DNA of 64,000 nt from Mycobacterium botniense (GTDB taxonomy: Bacteria > Actinomycetota > Actinomycetes > Mycobacteriales > Mycobacteriaceae): contig NZ_BLKW01000004.1 of NCBI RefSeq assembly GCF_010723305.1, forward strand, positions 2,046,001-2,110,000, given 5' to 3'. Numbering within the stretch: the first letter of the stretch is position 1; every line of letters begins with the position of its first letter. The translations under genes were made by a program, and so were the position numbers. The notes beneath the pieces were generated by a model. The model saw nothing but the letters and a program-made list of their open reading frames with translations, did no database searches and was not told the origin of the DNA. Shown in pieces: positions 19,162-28,175 of this stretch.

Positions 19162-19901
19162 CGGCGCCGCTCCGCAGGCCCGGCCCTGCCGGGCTGGTCG
19201 TCGCCGACGCGGCTGATGGCCGTGCCCGCGTGCACCAGCACCAGCTCGCCCACATCGACCGGTTCGACCAGCGCGGTCGCGATCGTCTCGACACCGCCGG
19301 CGGTGCGCACCTGGGCCGTGCCGTCCCCGGACACTGCCAGCACCTCACCCAGGCGTCCCTCGTCGCTGCAGGTGATGCACACCTCTTCGGCCGCCGCCTT
19401 CAGCAGGCCGGGATGCTCGAAACAGACGTGGGTCAGCTCCCACAACACGTGGTAGAACAGCACGAAGCCGCCGGTCGCGGGCACGCGGGGATCCGGGTCG
19501 TCGAGCCACAGCACGTGGTCAGCGCTGCCGGCCGGGGGTCGCTCACCACTGCCGATCCAGACAGTGCTGACACCCCACGCCGGCGCCCGGCGCATCACCG
19601 ACCGCACGTCGGGGTGCCGGGCACCGGACACTGCGATCACGATGTCGCCGGCACGAGCCGACACCCGCACCGCATCCACCAGGTCGGCCCCGGTCAGCGC
19701 CACCGCCGGCAATGCCCGCTTGCCCACGATCACCGGATGGATGAACTCGACCGCGATATGCAGGGCATGCGGCTCCCAGCCGGGCGCGAGAGACCACATG
19801 GTGGCCCCGGCCGAGAACCGTTTGGCCAGGGTGAAGGCGGTGGCGGCCAGATCGGCGGCCAGCTCGCTGCCGAGCCCGCGGTCAATGGCGGTGGTCGTCA
19901 T
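19158..19901 (-). CDS. SIS-HypC fusion protein
   Basis: 247 residues. Residues 1-155 form a SIS-like domain (DIVIAVSGARHPDVRSVMRR, WGVSTVWIGSGERPPAGSAD). Residues 173-233 form a HypC/HupF-like beta-barrel: VCITCSDEGRLGEVLAVSGD, TALVEPVDVGELVLVHAGTA, ISRV. In stand-alone HypC the key Cys is residue 2; here the candidates C175 and C178 are internal. I chose ATG 19901, 11 nt after AAGG, leaving 43 nt to the hypF stop; an upstream ATG at 19979 would overlap hypF by 35 nt. Located between hypF and the GmhA-like SIS gene. Probably a maturation factor that couples iron-ligand delivery to a small-molecule signal, which is inference. Confidence 0.8.
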   Translation of the reverse strand: MTTTAIDRGLGSELAADLAATAFTLAKRFSAGATMWSLAPGWEPHALHIAVEFIHPVIVGKRALPAVALTGADLVDAVRVSARAGDIVIAVSGARHPDVRSVMRRAPAWGVSTVWIGSGERPPAGSADHVLWLDDPDPRVPATGGFVLFYHVLWELTHVCFEHPGLLKAAAEEVCITCSDEGRLGEVLAVSGDGTAQVRTAGGVETIATALVEPVDVGELVLVHAGTAISRVGDDQPGRAGPAERRR

Positions 19902-19944
19902 CGCAGCACCACCCTTCTGAGACCGAACACCCGGCGCGGATTCT

Positions 19945-22338
19945 TCAACCACGATCGCACCTTTGAGCACACGATTCATCCCCGTTTGGCGAATCAGCCC
20001 GCGGGCTGGTCGATATCAGGACCGATATCGCCGCCTGACCGAGCGCCAGCCCCCCGTCGTTGGGCGGGACGAGGTGATGGGTCAGCACCTCGAAGCCCGC
20101 CTGGTGCAGCTGTTGCCGGCAGGCGTGCAGGAGCAGCACGTTCTGGAACACCCCACCGGTCAGGCCCACCAGTCGCACCGATCCGGCAACCAGGCTGACC
20201 GTCGCGGCGACAGCGGCAGCGACCGCCTCATGAAACCGCGACGCCAGCACCGCGGGCGCCACACCCGCCCGCAGCGCCGAGACCATCGCCCGGATCATGT
20301 CACGCGGGTCAATCACCCCGTCGGGTCGTACGGCCAGCCGCAGCGCCGGTGTCCCCGGCGGCGGGTCACCGGCCGAGTCGGCCAGCACCTCCAGCTCGAT
20401 GGCCGCCTGGGCCTCGTAGTCGATGCGGTGACGGATCCCCAGCAAAGAGGCGATGGCGTCGAAGAGCCGGCCCATGCTCGAACACGGCACACAGCCCACA
20501 CCGCTGTCCAGCTGGGACCGGGTCACCCGCAGCTCGGCCGCCGTGGCGGCGCCGACCGGCGGAAGATCCGCCGTCCACTCGATACCGGCCATCCACAACT
20601 GAGACAGCGCCATCCGCCAGGGATTCCGCACGGCGGCGTCGCCACCCGGTAACGGCACCGGCAACAGGTGCCCGACCCGGGCGAAGCGGTGGCTATCGTG
20701 CCCCAGGGCCAAAATCTCCCCGCCCCAGATCGTCTGATCGCAGCCGTAACCCGTGCCGTCAAAAGACACACCGATAATGGGTTCACCCAGACGGCCGTGT
20801 TCGGCCAGCAGGGACACCACATGCGCATGGTGGTGCTGGACGAGGTCCAACGGGCGCTCCCCGGCGCGGCGCTCGGCCCAGCTGCGGGTCTGATAACCCG
20901 GGTGCATGTCCGCCGCCAGGCGGACCGGCCGGTGGCGTATGTCGCTGAGCTGGGCGACCGCCCGTTCGAACGCGCGCAACGTCTCCCAGGTGCCCATGTC
21001 GCCGATGTGCCCGGACATAAACGCGCGCGGACCGTCGGTGAGGCAGAACGTGTTCTTCAGCTCGCCGCCCACCGCCAGCACGGGCGGGCCGTCGCGGCCG
21101 AGGTCGACCGGCAGCGGCGCGTAGCCGCGGGAGCGGCGGATCGGCAGTTCCCGACCGTCGACGACCCGCACCACCGAGTCGTCGCACGGCACATGGATAG
21201 GCCGGTTATGGTCGAGCACCGCATCGCACAGCGGTGGAAGTCGTTGCGCAGCATCGTCTTCAGTGAAGCAGATAGGCTCGTCGGAGCGGTTGGCGCTGGT
21301 GAGCACCAACGCGTCGGGCGCCGGCGCGTCAGCGCCGGGGACCGGCGCGAGCAGCAGGTGGTGAAGGGGTGAGTACGGCAGCATCAGCCCCAGCAGCGGG
21401 TTGGCGGGTGCGACGGCGGCGGCCACCGGCGCATCTGGGCGGCGCCGCAACAAGACAATCGGGCGCGCCGGGCTGGTCAGGATTGCGGCCTCGCTGTCGT
21501 CGATCCACGCATAACGCCGTGCGACGTCAAGGTCACGCACCAGCATGGCGAACGGCTTGGCGCCGCGGGCCTTGCGGGCCCGAAGCCCACCGACCACCGC
21601 TTCATCGTCGACCGCGCAGGCCAGGTGGTAACCGCCGATCCCCTTGATCGCGACCACCTGGCCGCTCGCCAGCGCGTGTTGCGCCGCCGCCAGGGCCGCG
21701 TCTGATCCGTCGACCCGGTGGGACCCCGAACTGAACCACAGCGACGGCCCGCAGTCCGGGCAGGCGATGGGCTGGGCGTGAAACCTGCGGTCTGCCGGGT
21801 CGTGGTATTCCACCGCGCAGCGCTCGCACATACCGAACGCCGCCATGGTGGTGGCCGGGCGGTCATAGGGCAGCGCGCGGATGATGGTGAACCGGGGGCC
21901 GCAGTTCGTGCACGTCACAAAGGGGTGCCGGTAGCGGCGATTGGCAGGGTCGAACAGCTCGGCGACGCACTCGTCACACACGGCGATGTCGGGCGGAATC
22001 GGTGTGGTGGCGCCGCCGGCGGTCTGGCTTTCCACGATGCGGAAATCGGTGCCGCCCCCGGTCTCGGGGTCCATGTCGACGATCTCGACACCGGTGATCC
22101 TCGCCAGCGGCGGCGCTTCGGCCCGCAGCCGGCGTCCGAACTCGCTGACCCGCGCCGGCGGCCCCTGCACCTCGAGGAACACCGCGCCGGAATTATTGCC
22201 GACGAACCCGGCCAGTCCCAGCTCGGTAGCGACCCGGTGCACGAACGGGCGAAACCCCACGCCCTGAACTACGCCGGTTACCGTGAACCGCTGCCGAACC
22301 TGGCCGGTGCGCAGCACCACATCGGTCACGGCGACCAC
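19945..22338 (-). CDS. hypF: Carbamoyltransferase HypF
   Basis: 797 residues. Uses carbamoyl phosphate to carbamoylate the HypE C-terminal Cys, the first step of cyanide-ligand synthesis. Domain order is complete: acylphosphatase (QRFTVTGVVQGVGFRPFVHR), two zinc fingers (CDECVAEL/CTNCGPRFTII and CERCAVEY/CPDCGP), YrdC-like (VVAIKGIGGYHLACAVDDEA), and Kae1-like carbamoyltransferase (VQHHHAHVVSLLAEHG, VSFDGTGYGCDQTIWGGEIL). The GTG start at 22338 lacks a clear Shine-Dalgarno; GTG 22329 or others close by are possible. First gene of the leftward hyp operon; the promoter should lie in 22339-22500. Confidence 0.95.
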   Translation of the reverse strand: MVAVTDVVLRTGQVRQRFTVTGVVQGVGFRPFVHRVATELGLAGFVGNNSGAVFLEVQGPPARVSEFGRRLRAEAPPLARITGVEIVDMDPETGGGTDFRIVESQTAGGATTPIPPDIAVCDECVAELFDPANRRYRHPFVTCTNCGPRFTIIRALPYDRPATTMAAFGMCERCAVEYHDPADRRFHAQPIACPDCGPSLWFSSGSHRVDGSDAALAAAQHALASGQVVAIKGIGGYHLACAVDDEAVVGGLRARKARGAKPFAMLVRDLDVARRYAWIDDSEAAILTSPARPIVLLRRRPDAPVAAAVAPANPLLGLMLPYSPLHHLLLAPVPGADAPAPDALVLTSANRSDEPICFTEDDAAQRLPPLCDAVLDHNRPIHVPCDDSVVRVVDGRELPIRRSRGYAPLPVDLGRDGPPVLAVGGELKNTFCLTDGPRAFMSGHIGDMGTWETLRAFERAVAQLSDIRHRPVRLAADMHPGYQTRSWAERRAGERPLDLVQHHHAHVVSLLAEHGRLGEPIIGVSFDGTGYGCDQTIWGGEILALGHDSHRFARVGHLLPVPLPGGDAAVRNPWRMALSQLWMAGIEWTADLPPVGAATAAELRVTRSQLDSGVGCVPCSSMGRLFDAIASLLGIRHRIDYEAQAAIELEVLADSAGDPPPGTPALRLAVRPDGVIDPRDMIRAMVSALRAGVAPAVLASRFHEAVAAAVAATVSLVAGSVRLVGLTGGVFQNVLLLHACRQQLHQAGFEVLTHHLVPPNDGGLALGQAAISVLISTSPRADSPNGDESCAQRCDRG

Positions 22339-22864
22339 CGCAAAGACACAGGCAGCACAAAACCGGCGGGCCCGACGTGCTGGCCGCCCCGGTCAGTTCG
22401 CCCCTCAACACGCCTCAGGATCACACCGTTTCGCCAGTTATGACCCTACAACTCAGGCCGAACACATGCCAGGTGCCCGTCGCCGGCACCCGTGGCGGAT
22501 TCAGCGCCGCATGATCATCGGCCGGCCAGCCGCGCCGCCGTCGGACGGCCGCCGTCGCCGATCGTCGGCGCCACCTCACGTGGGGGATCCTCGGCTCCAC
22601 AGCGCATCAGCCGGGGCCGGCGCAACCGGCCGGCGCACATAACCCCGGCAGGAAAAGGTCTGGTGCCCCCATGCCAGGCCGATCTGGTAAATCGAAAAGC
22701 CTTGTGCTATAAAGGTATTCTGTTTAGCTGGTGTGACGTCCCGGCTGGCTTTTCGGGTGGCGGATGCCATTATCGCCGTGGTGGTGGCCACATTTTATTG
22801 TGCATCAACACAATCCAGAAAGATCACCGGAACCAGATCGACACTATTTTCCTACACCAGGCTG
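22339..22864. other. Intergenic region upstream of the hyp operon
   Basis: No gene supported. Frames present lack Shine-Dalgarno signals and mycobacterial codon bias. The stretch 22690-22870 is AT-richer than its surroundings (GTGCTATAAAGGTATTCTGTT). The left part is the likely promoter/operator of hypF; the right part is the 3' flank of the hypothetical gene. Confidence 0.5.
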
Positions 22865-23545
22865 TCACGACCGCTCAGAGCGATAGCACTCGACAAAGTC
22901 ACCGTAGCCGCACGACTCGGCCAGCGCCAGCTCGTCTTCCCGATCAGGCTCTTCGAGGTCGTCCATCCACTGCCGGACCAGGGCTGCACCCTTGCGCACG
23001 GTACCGTCAGCCTGCGGATCTGCGCGCAAATGTCCGAATGAGCGAATGTAGCGGTCAGCCAGTGTCAACCGGTGGGCGCCGGTCACTACGTCGACCGCTT
23101 CACCTGCCCACAGGCGGACCATTCGCCGGTAGGCGGTCATCTCGTCGACGGGCAGTCCCGCGGCGCACAGGACGAAGCGGGCGTTCCGCAGCTCGGCAAG
23201 TATGTCCGTACGCCGCGCCTTCAGCGTTTCACGCGCGAGACGAAGCTCGGCGCCAAACTGGTCCGCGGTCAAGCACGTCAGCGATTCGTCGAGGGCCGAG
23301 GGATACAGTGCACGGCCGATATCAACACGCGCCCAGTCTCCGAAACTTTCTGCCCACGTGGCTAATTCGCCGACTGCCACGTTGAGCTCGGCGCGATGAC
23401 GATCGAGATGCTCTGCGAACTCAACATAGCCTCCAGCAATCAGCAACTGTGCCGCTCGCACCACTGACGCTGTCAAAGCACCATGAGCACCGATCAGCGT
23501 CACGATCTGGTCATGGGCCCGCCGCTCACCGTGCACGGCAATCAC
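22865..23545 (-). CDS. Hypothetical protein downstream of thiI
   Basis: About 227 residues, not recognised. It is soluble, mostly helical and acidic at the C terminus: VVRAAQLLIAGGYVEFAEHL, AELNVAVGELATWAESFGDW, LRLARETLKARRTDILAELR, ending in RQWMDDLEEPDREDELALAE and a Cys/Tyr-containing tail. GTG 23545 overlaps the thiI 3' end by 20 nt; GTG 23536 with GGGG eight nt upstream is equally possible. The overlap implies co-expression with thiI. No transmembrane or signal segment. Confidence 0.6.
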   Translation of the reverse strand: MIAVHGERRAHDQIVTLIGAHGALTASVVRAAQLLIAGGYVEFAEHLDRHRAELNVAVGELATWAESFGDWARVDIGRALYPSALDESLTCLTADQFGAELRLARETLKARRTDILAELRNARFVLCAAGLPVDEMTAYRRMVRLWAGEAVDVVTGAHRLTLADRYIRSFGHLRADPQADGTVRKGAALVRQWMDDLEEPDREDELALAESCGYGDFVECYRSERS

Positions 23546-24857
23546 CCCGGGGCATGCCTGCTTCCTGCAAAGTCGGACCCGCCACCGAATCCCTGCGGCC
23601 CGGGGACGGGCAAGGGTCGAGATCGAACCGCTGTACATGGTTTAGGACCTCATCGATCATGTCGTCAAGCCCCGCGCGCGCCTCGATGCGGGCAAGCTGG
23701 TCCGCCGTCGTGCGGGTGGCGACTCGCCGAGGTAAGAACAGCTGGCAACAATCCTCATCCGGTAGGGCGGCGATCTCAGCGGTGCCAAGTCGGCGTGCTT
23801 CGGCCATTATCTCCTGCTTGTCGAACGCCAGCAGCGGGCGCAGCACCGGAACACTGACAGCTTGATCGGCCACCGCGAGGTTTGGCAGGGTTTGACTGGC
23901 GACCTGTCCCAGGCTATCGCCGGTGACCAGAGCCTGCGCACCGATCCGGCGCGCAAGCGTGTCAGCCAGGCGCAGGTAGAGCCGGCGCTGTGCCACGATC
24001 TGCGCTTCACCGGCACCGCTGGCGGCCAGGATGCGTTGGGCACGCCCGACGGCAACGACGTACAGATGCGAATCGGATTGGAAACGCGCAAGGCTGCGTC
24101 CCACAGCGTACGCCTTGTAGATCGAGGAGGGATTGGTGAACGGCGCGCCTGTGCAGTGCAGGAAGTCGCAGTGCAGTCCCCGTCGCATGGCGCGGTACGC
24201 GGCGACGGGTGAGTCAAAACCGCCGGACAACAGCACCAGCGCGCGACCACTCGAGCCTACCGGCAGTCCGCCGCGGCCGTGATGTCGCTCGAGTCCGACG
24301 AAAATTTCGCAGCGATCAACCTCGACCAGCAGCTCCACGTCCGGCCGGTCCAAGTTCACGCGCCAACCCAATTCGGCACACACTCTCGCCCCAACCCGGG
24401 CCGCCAACTGCTCGGACGTCAGCTCAAACCGCTTGTCACGACGCACACAGCGCACCGCGAACGTCGGCCGCGGTGTGTGGGGCCCGCGCTCGCGCAGCAG
24501 CTGCACTCCGGCGGCCTCGGCGGCCGCCGCGGATTTGGCCACGCGCCACGCCGGTTGCACGACGCTGAGACCAATCACGTCGCCGGCTCGCGCCACCAGC
24601 TCGGCCTGGGACAGCTGCGGCGCGGAGACGGCCAAAACACCCGAGCGCCGACGCAATCGGATTCGTGGTGGTGGTGTCTGGCCACGGGTCAGCGCACGCT
24701 CGAGATTGCGCAGCAAACAACGCTCGAAACGCTCACGGTTACGGTGCTTGAGCACTAACTCGCCGTATTTCAACAGTACACACGGTTCCGTCCGGACACC
24801 GACCGGCTGCGCGTCGGAAATACCCGCAACCGCAGCGGACGGCACCGGGTTCACCAT
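23526..24857 (-). CDS. thiI: tRNA 4-thiouridine synthetase ThiI (short form, no rhodanese domain)
   Basis: 443 residues. Adenylates U8 of tRNA for sulfur insertion. Order: N-terminal ferredoxin-like domain (VLLKYGELVLKHRNRERFER), THUMP domain (RPTFAVRCVRRDKRFELTSE, VGARVCAELGWRVNLDRPDV), then the PP-loop pyrophosphatase domain with VLLSGGFDSPVAAYRAMRRG, LVTGDSLGQVASQTLPNLA and PDEDCCQLFLPRRVATR. It ends about 50 residues after the DCCQLF block, so the rhodanese extension of E. coli ThiI is absent, as in Bacillus and archaeal forms. ATG 24857 has CAGGAG with 7-nt spacing. IscS, encoded at 59-60 kb, is the plausible sulfur donor. As far as I recall M. tuberculosis lacks ThiI, so this may be an acquired gene. 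Confidence 0.9.
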   Translation of the reverse strand: MVNPVPSAAVAGISDAQPVGVRTEPCVLLKYGELVLKHRNRERFERCLLRNLERALTRGQTPPPRIRLRRRSGVLAVSAPQLSQAELVARAGDVIGLSVVQPAWRVAKSAAAAEAAGVQLLRERGPHTPRPTFAVRCVRRDKRFELTSEQLAARVGARVCAELGWRVNLDRPDVELLVEVDRCEIFVGLERHHGRGGLPVGSSGRALVLLSGGFDSPVAAYRAMRRGLHCDFLHCTGAPFTNPSSIYKAYAVGRSLARFQSDSHLYVVAVGRAQRILAASGAGEAQIVAQRRLYLRLADTLARRIGAQALVTGDSLGQVASQTLPNLAVADQAVSVPVLRPLLAFDKQEIMAEARRLGTAEIAALPDEDCCQLFLPRRVATRTTADQLARIEARAGLDDMIDEVLNHVQRFDLDPCPSPGRRDSVAGPTLQEAGMPRGDCRAR

Positions 24858-25277
24858 CGCCGCACTCCTGCGCTCGCCGGAACACCGGACATGCATGCGA
24901 TGGTGTTCACGAAATCTACTGCACACCAGTTACTTTCGCACTGCGTCATCTGTCAACGCCTCCCCAGCCGAAACGACGTCGCCGACTCGCCGAGCCATCC
25001 ACCGTAGATTGCGTTCCTGCCCACTGCTCACCGGTGCCCTCGCAGTGGCGGCGAGCCACCACGGTGTCCGGGATCGCCGCGACCAGCAACCCGGGCAGTG
25101 TGCAGATATACCCACTCACACCGTCGAAAACAACTTCGACCCCGCATGCCGCGTGCGATGTCGTTGATGACGCGGCGAGCGGCGCCGGTGTCGCGGCGAG
25201 GAGACTGACCGCGCGCCGCTCGCCTGGGGCTCTCTGCACCTGCCGGCCCGGCGTCTGGCCGAACCCCCGGCAGCCGC
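24858..25277. other. Intergenic, no supported gene
   Basis: Several frames of 60-97 codons exist on both strands, but none has a Shine-Dalgarno site, a recognisable domain or third-position GC bias clearly better than its shadows. The segment next to 24857 is AT-richer and probably carries the thiI promoter. Confidence 0.45.
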
Positions 25278-25706
25278 TCAGGCGTTGATGGCTTTCCGTC
25301 CGCCCGCTTCGACGGGGATCTTGCGGGGCTTGGCCGCTTCGGCCACCGGAATCGTCAGCCGCAACACCCCGTCGGTGTAGTCGGCAGTGATGTGGTCGGC
25401 ATCCAGGCCGGTACCCAGGTACAGCTGCCGACTGAAGACACCATGGGGACGTTCTCCGGTCAGCCAGTCCCGGGCGTCATCCACGGGGGGCCGCTCAGCG
25501 CGTACCGTCAGCGTGTCGTTCTCCACGTTGACATCCAGCGAATCGGCTTTGATTCCCGGCAAGTCGAGCTCGACGACGATCTTGTCGGCTTCACGCCAGG
25601 CGTCCATCGGCATCAGCGCGGGACGCGCCGCGGTGCCGAGCGTGGTACCCCATAGCTGCCGGGTCAGGCGGTCAAGGTCGCGAAAGATCGGATCAAACCT
25701 CAGCAT
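25278..25706 (-). CDS. hsp18: Small heat-shock protein of the Hsp18/18-kDa antigen type
   Basis: 142 residues, alpha-crystallin domain ATP-independent chaperone that holds unfolding proteins. Similar to the M. leprae 18-kDa antigen: [76 protein letters not shown], and the I-x-I-like [23 protein letters not shown] 25706 follows AAAGGAGGTGATAGCC, a near-perfect anti-16S sequence with 8-nt spacing; a GTG three codons earlier overlaps that site and is rejected. Such a strong ribosome site suggests high expression when induced. Confidence 0.95.
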   Translation of the reverse strand: MLRFDPIFRDLDRLTRQLWGTTLGTAARPALMPMDAWREADKIVVELDLPGIKADSLDVNVENDTLTVRAERPPVDDARDWLTGERPHGVFSRQLYLGTGLDADHITADYTDGVLRLTIPVAEAAKPRKIPVEAGGRKAINA

Positions 25707-26034
25707 GGCTATCACCTCCTTTCACCCTTTCACCCGTACGGAATATGTTCTTTTTCGCTACAGAAAACTTAACGGATCAGACACATATTCCTGTGCCGGG
25801 CGGGTTGGCCGCCCCGGGATTTCGCGGGTGGGCCGGAGGCCGGAACGCCAGCCGGGGCCATGGCAGCGGATCCGCAGAGTGCCGCAATCCGGCGCCGCGG
25901 AACCCAAAGCGTGATCTACATCACCGGCTTTGTGGCAACCTCGGCTGCCCATGCGGGCAGGAATCAGCGGGCGGATGTGTTCAAAGCTGGTACACAGCTG
26001 ACTTCTGACGCCGTTCTCGCAGAGGGGGTGGGTA
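25707..26034. other. Divergent intergenic region between hsp18 and the DUF4193 gene
   Basis: No gene supported. The first 90 nt upstream of hsp18 are AT-rich (GAATATGTTCTTTTTCGCTA), consistent with a promoter. I saw no clear HAIR or CIRCE inverted repeat. Confidence 0.45.
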
Positions 26035-26337
26035 ATGGCTACGGACTACGACACACCGCGGCACAGTGACATTGACGAAGAACCACCGTTTCCGCTGGAC
26101 GAGCTGAAGACCAGGCACAGCGAAATCGGGCTGGACATAGCTGACGAGGACGAACTAGAAGCCGGGGAGCCGTTCGAGCTGCCCGAGGCCGACCTCTCCG
26201 GCGAAGAGCTCTCGGTGCGGATCATCCCCAAGCGCGCCGACGAATTCACCTGCTCGAGCTGCTTCCTGGTGCACCACCGAAGCCGCCTGGCCCGCCAGGA
26301 GGGCGGCAGGATGATCTGCGCCGATTGCGCCACCTAG
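26035..26337 (+). CDS. DUF4193 family zinc-ribbon-like small acidic protein
   Basis: 100 residues: an acidic N-terminal half (DIDEEPPFPLDELKTRHSEI, ADEDELEAGEPFELPEADL) and a C-terminal CxxC...CxxC ribbon (FTCSSCFLVHHRSRLA, MICADCAT). This is the DUF4193 signature, an abundant actinobacterial family of unknown role; paralogues in M. tuberculosis lie elsewhere. GAGGGGGTGGGTA precedes the ATG. It faces gatB tail to tail with 38 nt between them. Confidence 0.9.
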   Translation: MATDYDTPRHSDIDEEPPFPLDELKTRHSEIGLDIADEDELEAGEPFELPEADLSGEELSVRIIPKRADEFTCSSCFLVHHRSRLARQEGGRMICADCAT

Positions 26338-26375
26338 CGGCCATCGGGACAGCCAAACCCCCGGCCGCGTCACGG

Positions 26376-27887
26376 CTAACCCTGGCCGCAGGCGGCCAGG
26401 ATGAGTTCACGCACCCGCGCGGCGTCGGCCTGGCCTTTCGTCGCCTTCATCACCATTCCCACGATCGCGCCCGCTGCAGCCACCTTGCCGGCCCGGATCT
26501 TCTGCACCACATCCGGGTTGGCGGCCAGGGCGTCGTCGACTGCCGCTTGCATCAGCGCGTCGTCGCGGACCAGCGCCAGCCCTCGCGCGGCCATCACCTC
26601 CTCGGGCTCACCCTCCCCGGCCAGCACCCCTTCGACCACTTGGCGGGCCAGCTTCACCGATAACTTGCCCTCGTCGACCAGGGCAATGACCGCGGCGACT
26701 TGAGCCGGGGTGATGGGCAGCTGATCAAGTTCCACACCAGCCTCGTTGGCCTTCTGGACGAGAAAATTGCCCCACCAGGCCCGTGCTGCCTCACTGGAAG
26801 CACCCTGCTCGATGGTCGCCGCCACCAGGTCGACGGCACCAGCGTTGACCAGATCGCGCATCACCTCGTCGGAGACGCCCCACTCGCGCTGAATTCGCTT
26901 GCGGCGCACCCAGGGAAGCTCAGGTATGGTCTGCCGCAGTCGCTCGACAAGTTCGGCACCGGGCGCGACCGGCTCCAGGTCCGGTTCGGGGAAGTAACGG
27001 TAATCCTCCGCGGTCTCTTTGGTGCGCCCCGGACTGGTGTACCCGGCCTCGTGGAAATGCCGGGTCTCCTGAACGACCCGGCCACCGGAGGCCAGAACAG
27101 CGCCCTGGCGTTGCATCTCGTAGCGGATTGCGACTTCGACACTTTTGAGCGAGTTGACGTTCTTCGTCTCGGTACGGATACCGAACTCTTTGGCGCCCAA
27201 CGGTTTCAGTGACACATTGGCGTCGCAGCGCAGTGAGCCTTGCTCCATCCGGACATCGGAAACATCCATCGCACGCAGCAAATCGCGCAACGCCGTCACA
27301 TATGCCCGCGCTATTTGCGGCGCCTGCGCACCGGCTCCCTCGATGGGTTTGGTGACGATTTCGATCAGCGGCACACCGGCGCGGTTGTAATCCAGCAATG
27401 ACGTCGTCGCGCCGTGGATGCGACCGGTTTCACTGCCCAGGTGGGTCAGTTTGCCGGTGTCCTCCTCCATGTGCGCACGTTCGATCCCGACCCGAAACGT
27501 GCCGCCGTCCTCGAGGGGCACGTCGAGGTAGCCGTTGACGGCGATCGGCTCGTCGTATTGGGAAATCTGGTAGTTCTTCGGCATATCCGGATAGAAGTAG
27601 TTCTTCCGGGCGAACCGGCACCACGGTACGATCTCACAGTTCAGCGCCAGTCCGATGCGGATCGCCGATTCCACAGCGGCCTCGTTGAGCACCGGCAGCG
27701 CACCGGGGAGACCCAGACACACCGGGCACACCTGAGTATTGGGTTCGGCGCCGAATACGGTGGCACAGCCGCAGAACATCTTGGTCGCGGTGGACAGTTC
27801 GACATGCACCTCAAGCCCGAGCACCGGCTCGTAGCGGGCAATTACCTCGTCGTAATCGAGCAGCTCGGCAGGGGGCGCAACGGTCAT
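26376..27887 (-). CDS. gatB: Aspartyl/glutamyl-tRNA amidotransferase subunit B
   Basis: 503 residues. In GatCAB it phosphorylates Glu/Asp on misacylated tRNA-Gln/Asn and passes it to ammonia made by GatA. Seen: [40 protein letters not shown] (Zn Cys pattern), [58 protein letters not shown], and the C-terminal YqeY-like tail. ATG 27887 ([11 protein letters not shown]) gives the family length; upstream frame to 27926 is non-conserved. Separated from gatA by pfkA, as in M. tuberculosis. Confidence 0.97.
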   Translation of the reverse strand: MTVAPPAELLDYDEVIARYEPVLGLEVHVELSTATKMFCGCATVFGAEPNTQVCPVCLGLPGALPVLNEAAVESAIRIGLALNCEIVPWCRFARKNYFYPDMPKNYQISQYDEPIAVNGYLDVPLEDGGTFRVGIERAHMEEDTGKLTHLGSETGRIHGATTSLLDYNRAGVPLIEIVTKPIEGAGAQAPQIARAYVTALRDLLRAMDVSDVRMEQGSLRCDANVSLKPLGAKEFGIRTETKNVNSLKSVEVAIRYEMQRQGAVLASGGRVVQETRHFHEAGYTSPGRTKETAEDYRYFPEPDLEPVAPGAELVERLRQTIPELPWVRRKRIQREWGVSDEVMRDLVNAGAVDLVAATIEQGASSEAARAWWGNFLVQKANEAGVELDQLPITPAQVAAVIALVDEGKLSVKLARQVVEGVLAGEGEPEEVMAARGLALVRDDALMQAAVDDALAANPDVVQKIRAGKVAAAGAIVGMVMKATKGQADAARVRELILAACGQG

Positions 27888-28175
27888 GCCGCCGATTTTA
27901 CGGCTCCGGCGGCCACGCTCGTGCACTGCGCGGGTGCGGACCGGTCGGGCTGATCAGCCTCGCTCCCGGAACGGAGCGCGGCATATCGCGGCATATCGTC
28001 TGTTCCCCGGCTGTCCGTTCGGCCCGGCCCCGTCGGATGACTTATGCCCCTGATTTCGTTGTGTGACACCGTATCCGGCTGATTGTGCTGAGGGTGGTCG
28101 CGCCTTTTACCGCAGCCGCCACCGGGTCGGATGCCGGGCCACGGCCACGACAGACGCCATTCACCCGGGCTGAGA

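Noticed and set aside
22492..23385. A 297-codon rightward frame upstream of the hyp operon
   Set aside because: It is antisense to the better-supported hypothetical gene after 22865 and has low-complexity composition without a start signal.
24930..25239. Small leftward frames between thiI and hsp18
   Set aside because: No RBS, no family resemblance; overlapping frames on both strands are equally open, as expected in GC-rich DNA.
27888..28175. Possible small gene between pfkA and gatB
   Set aside because: Only frames shadowing gatB or lacking start signals were found; left as intergenic.
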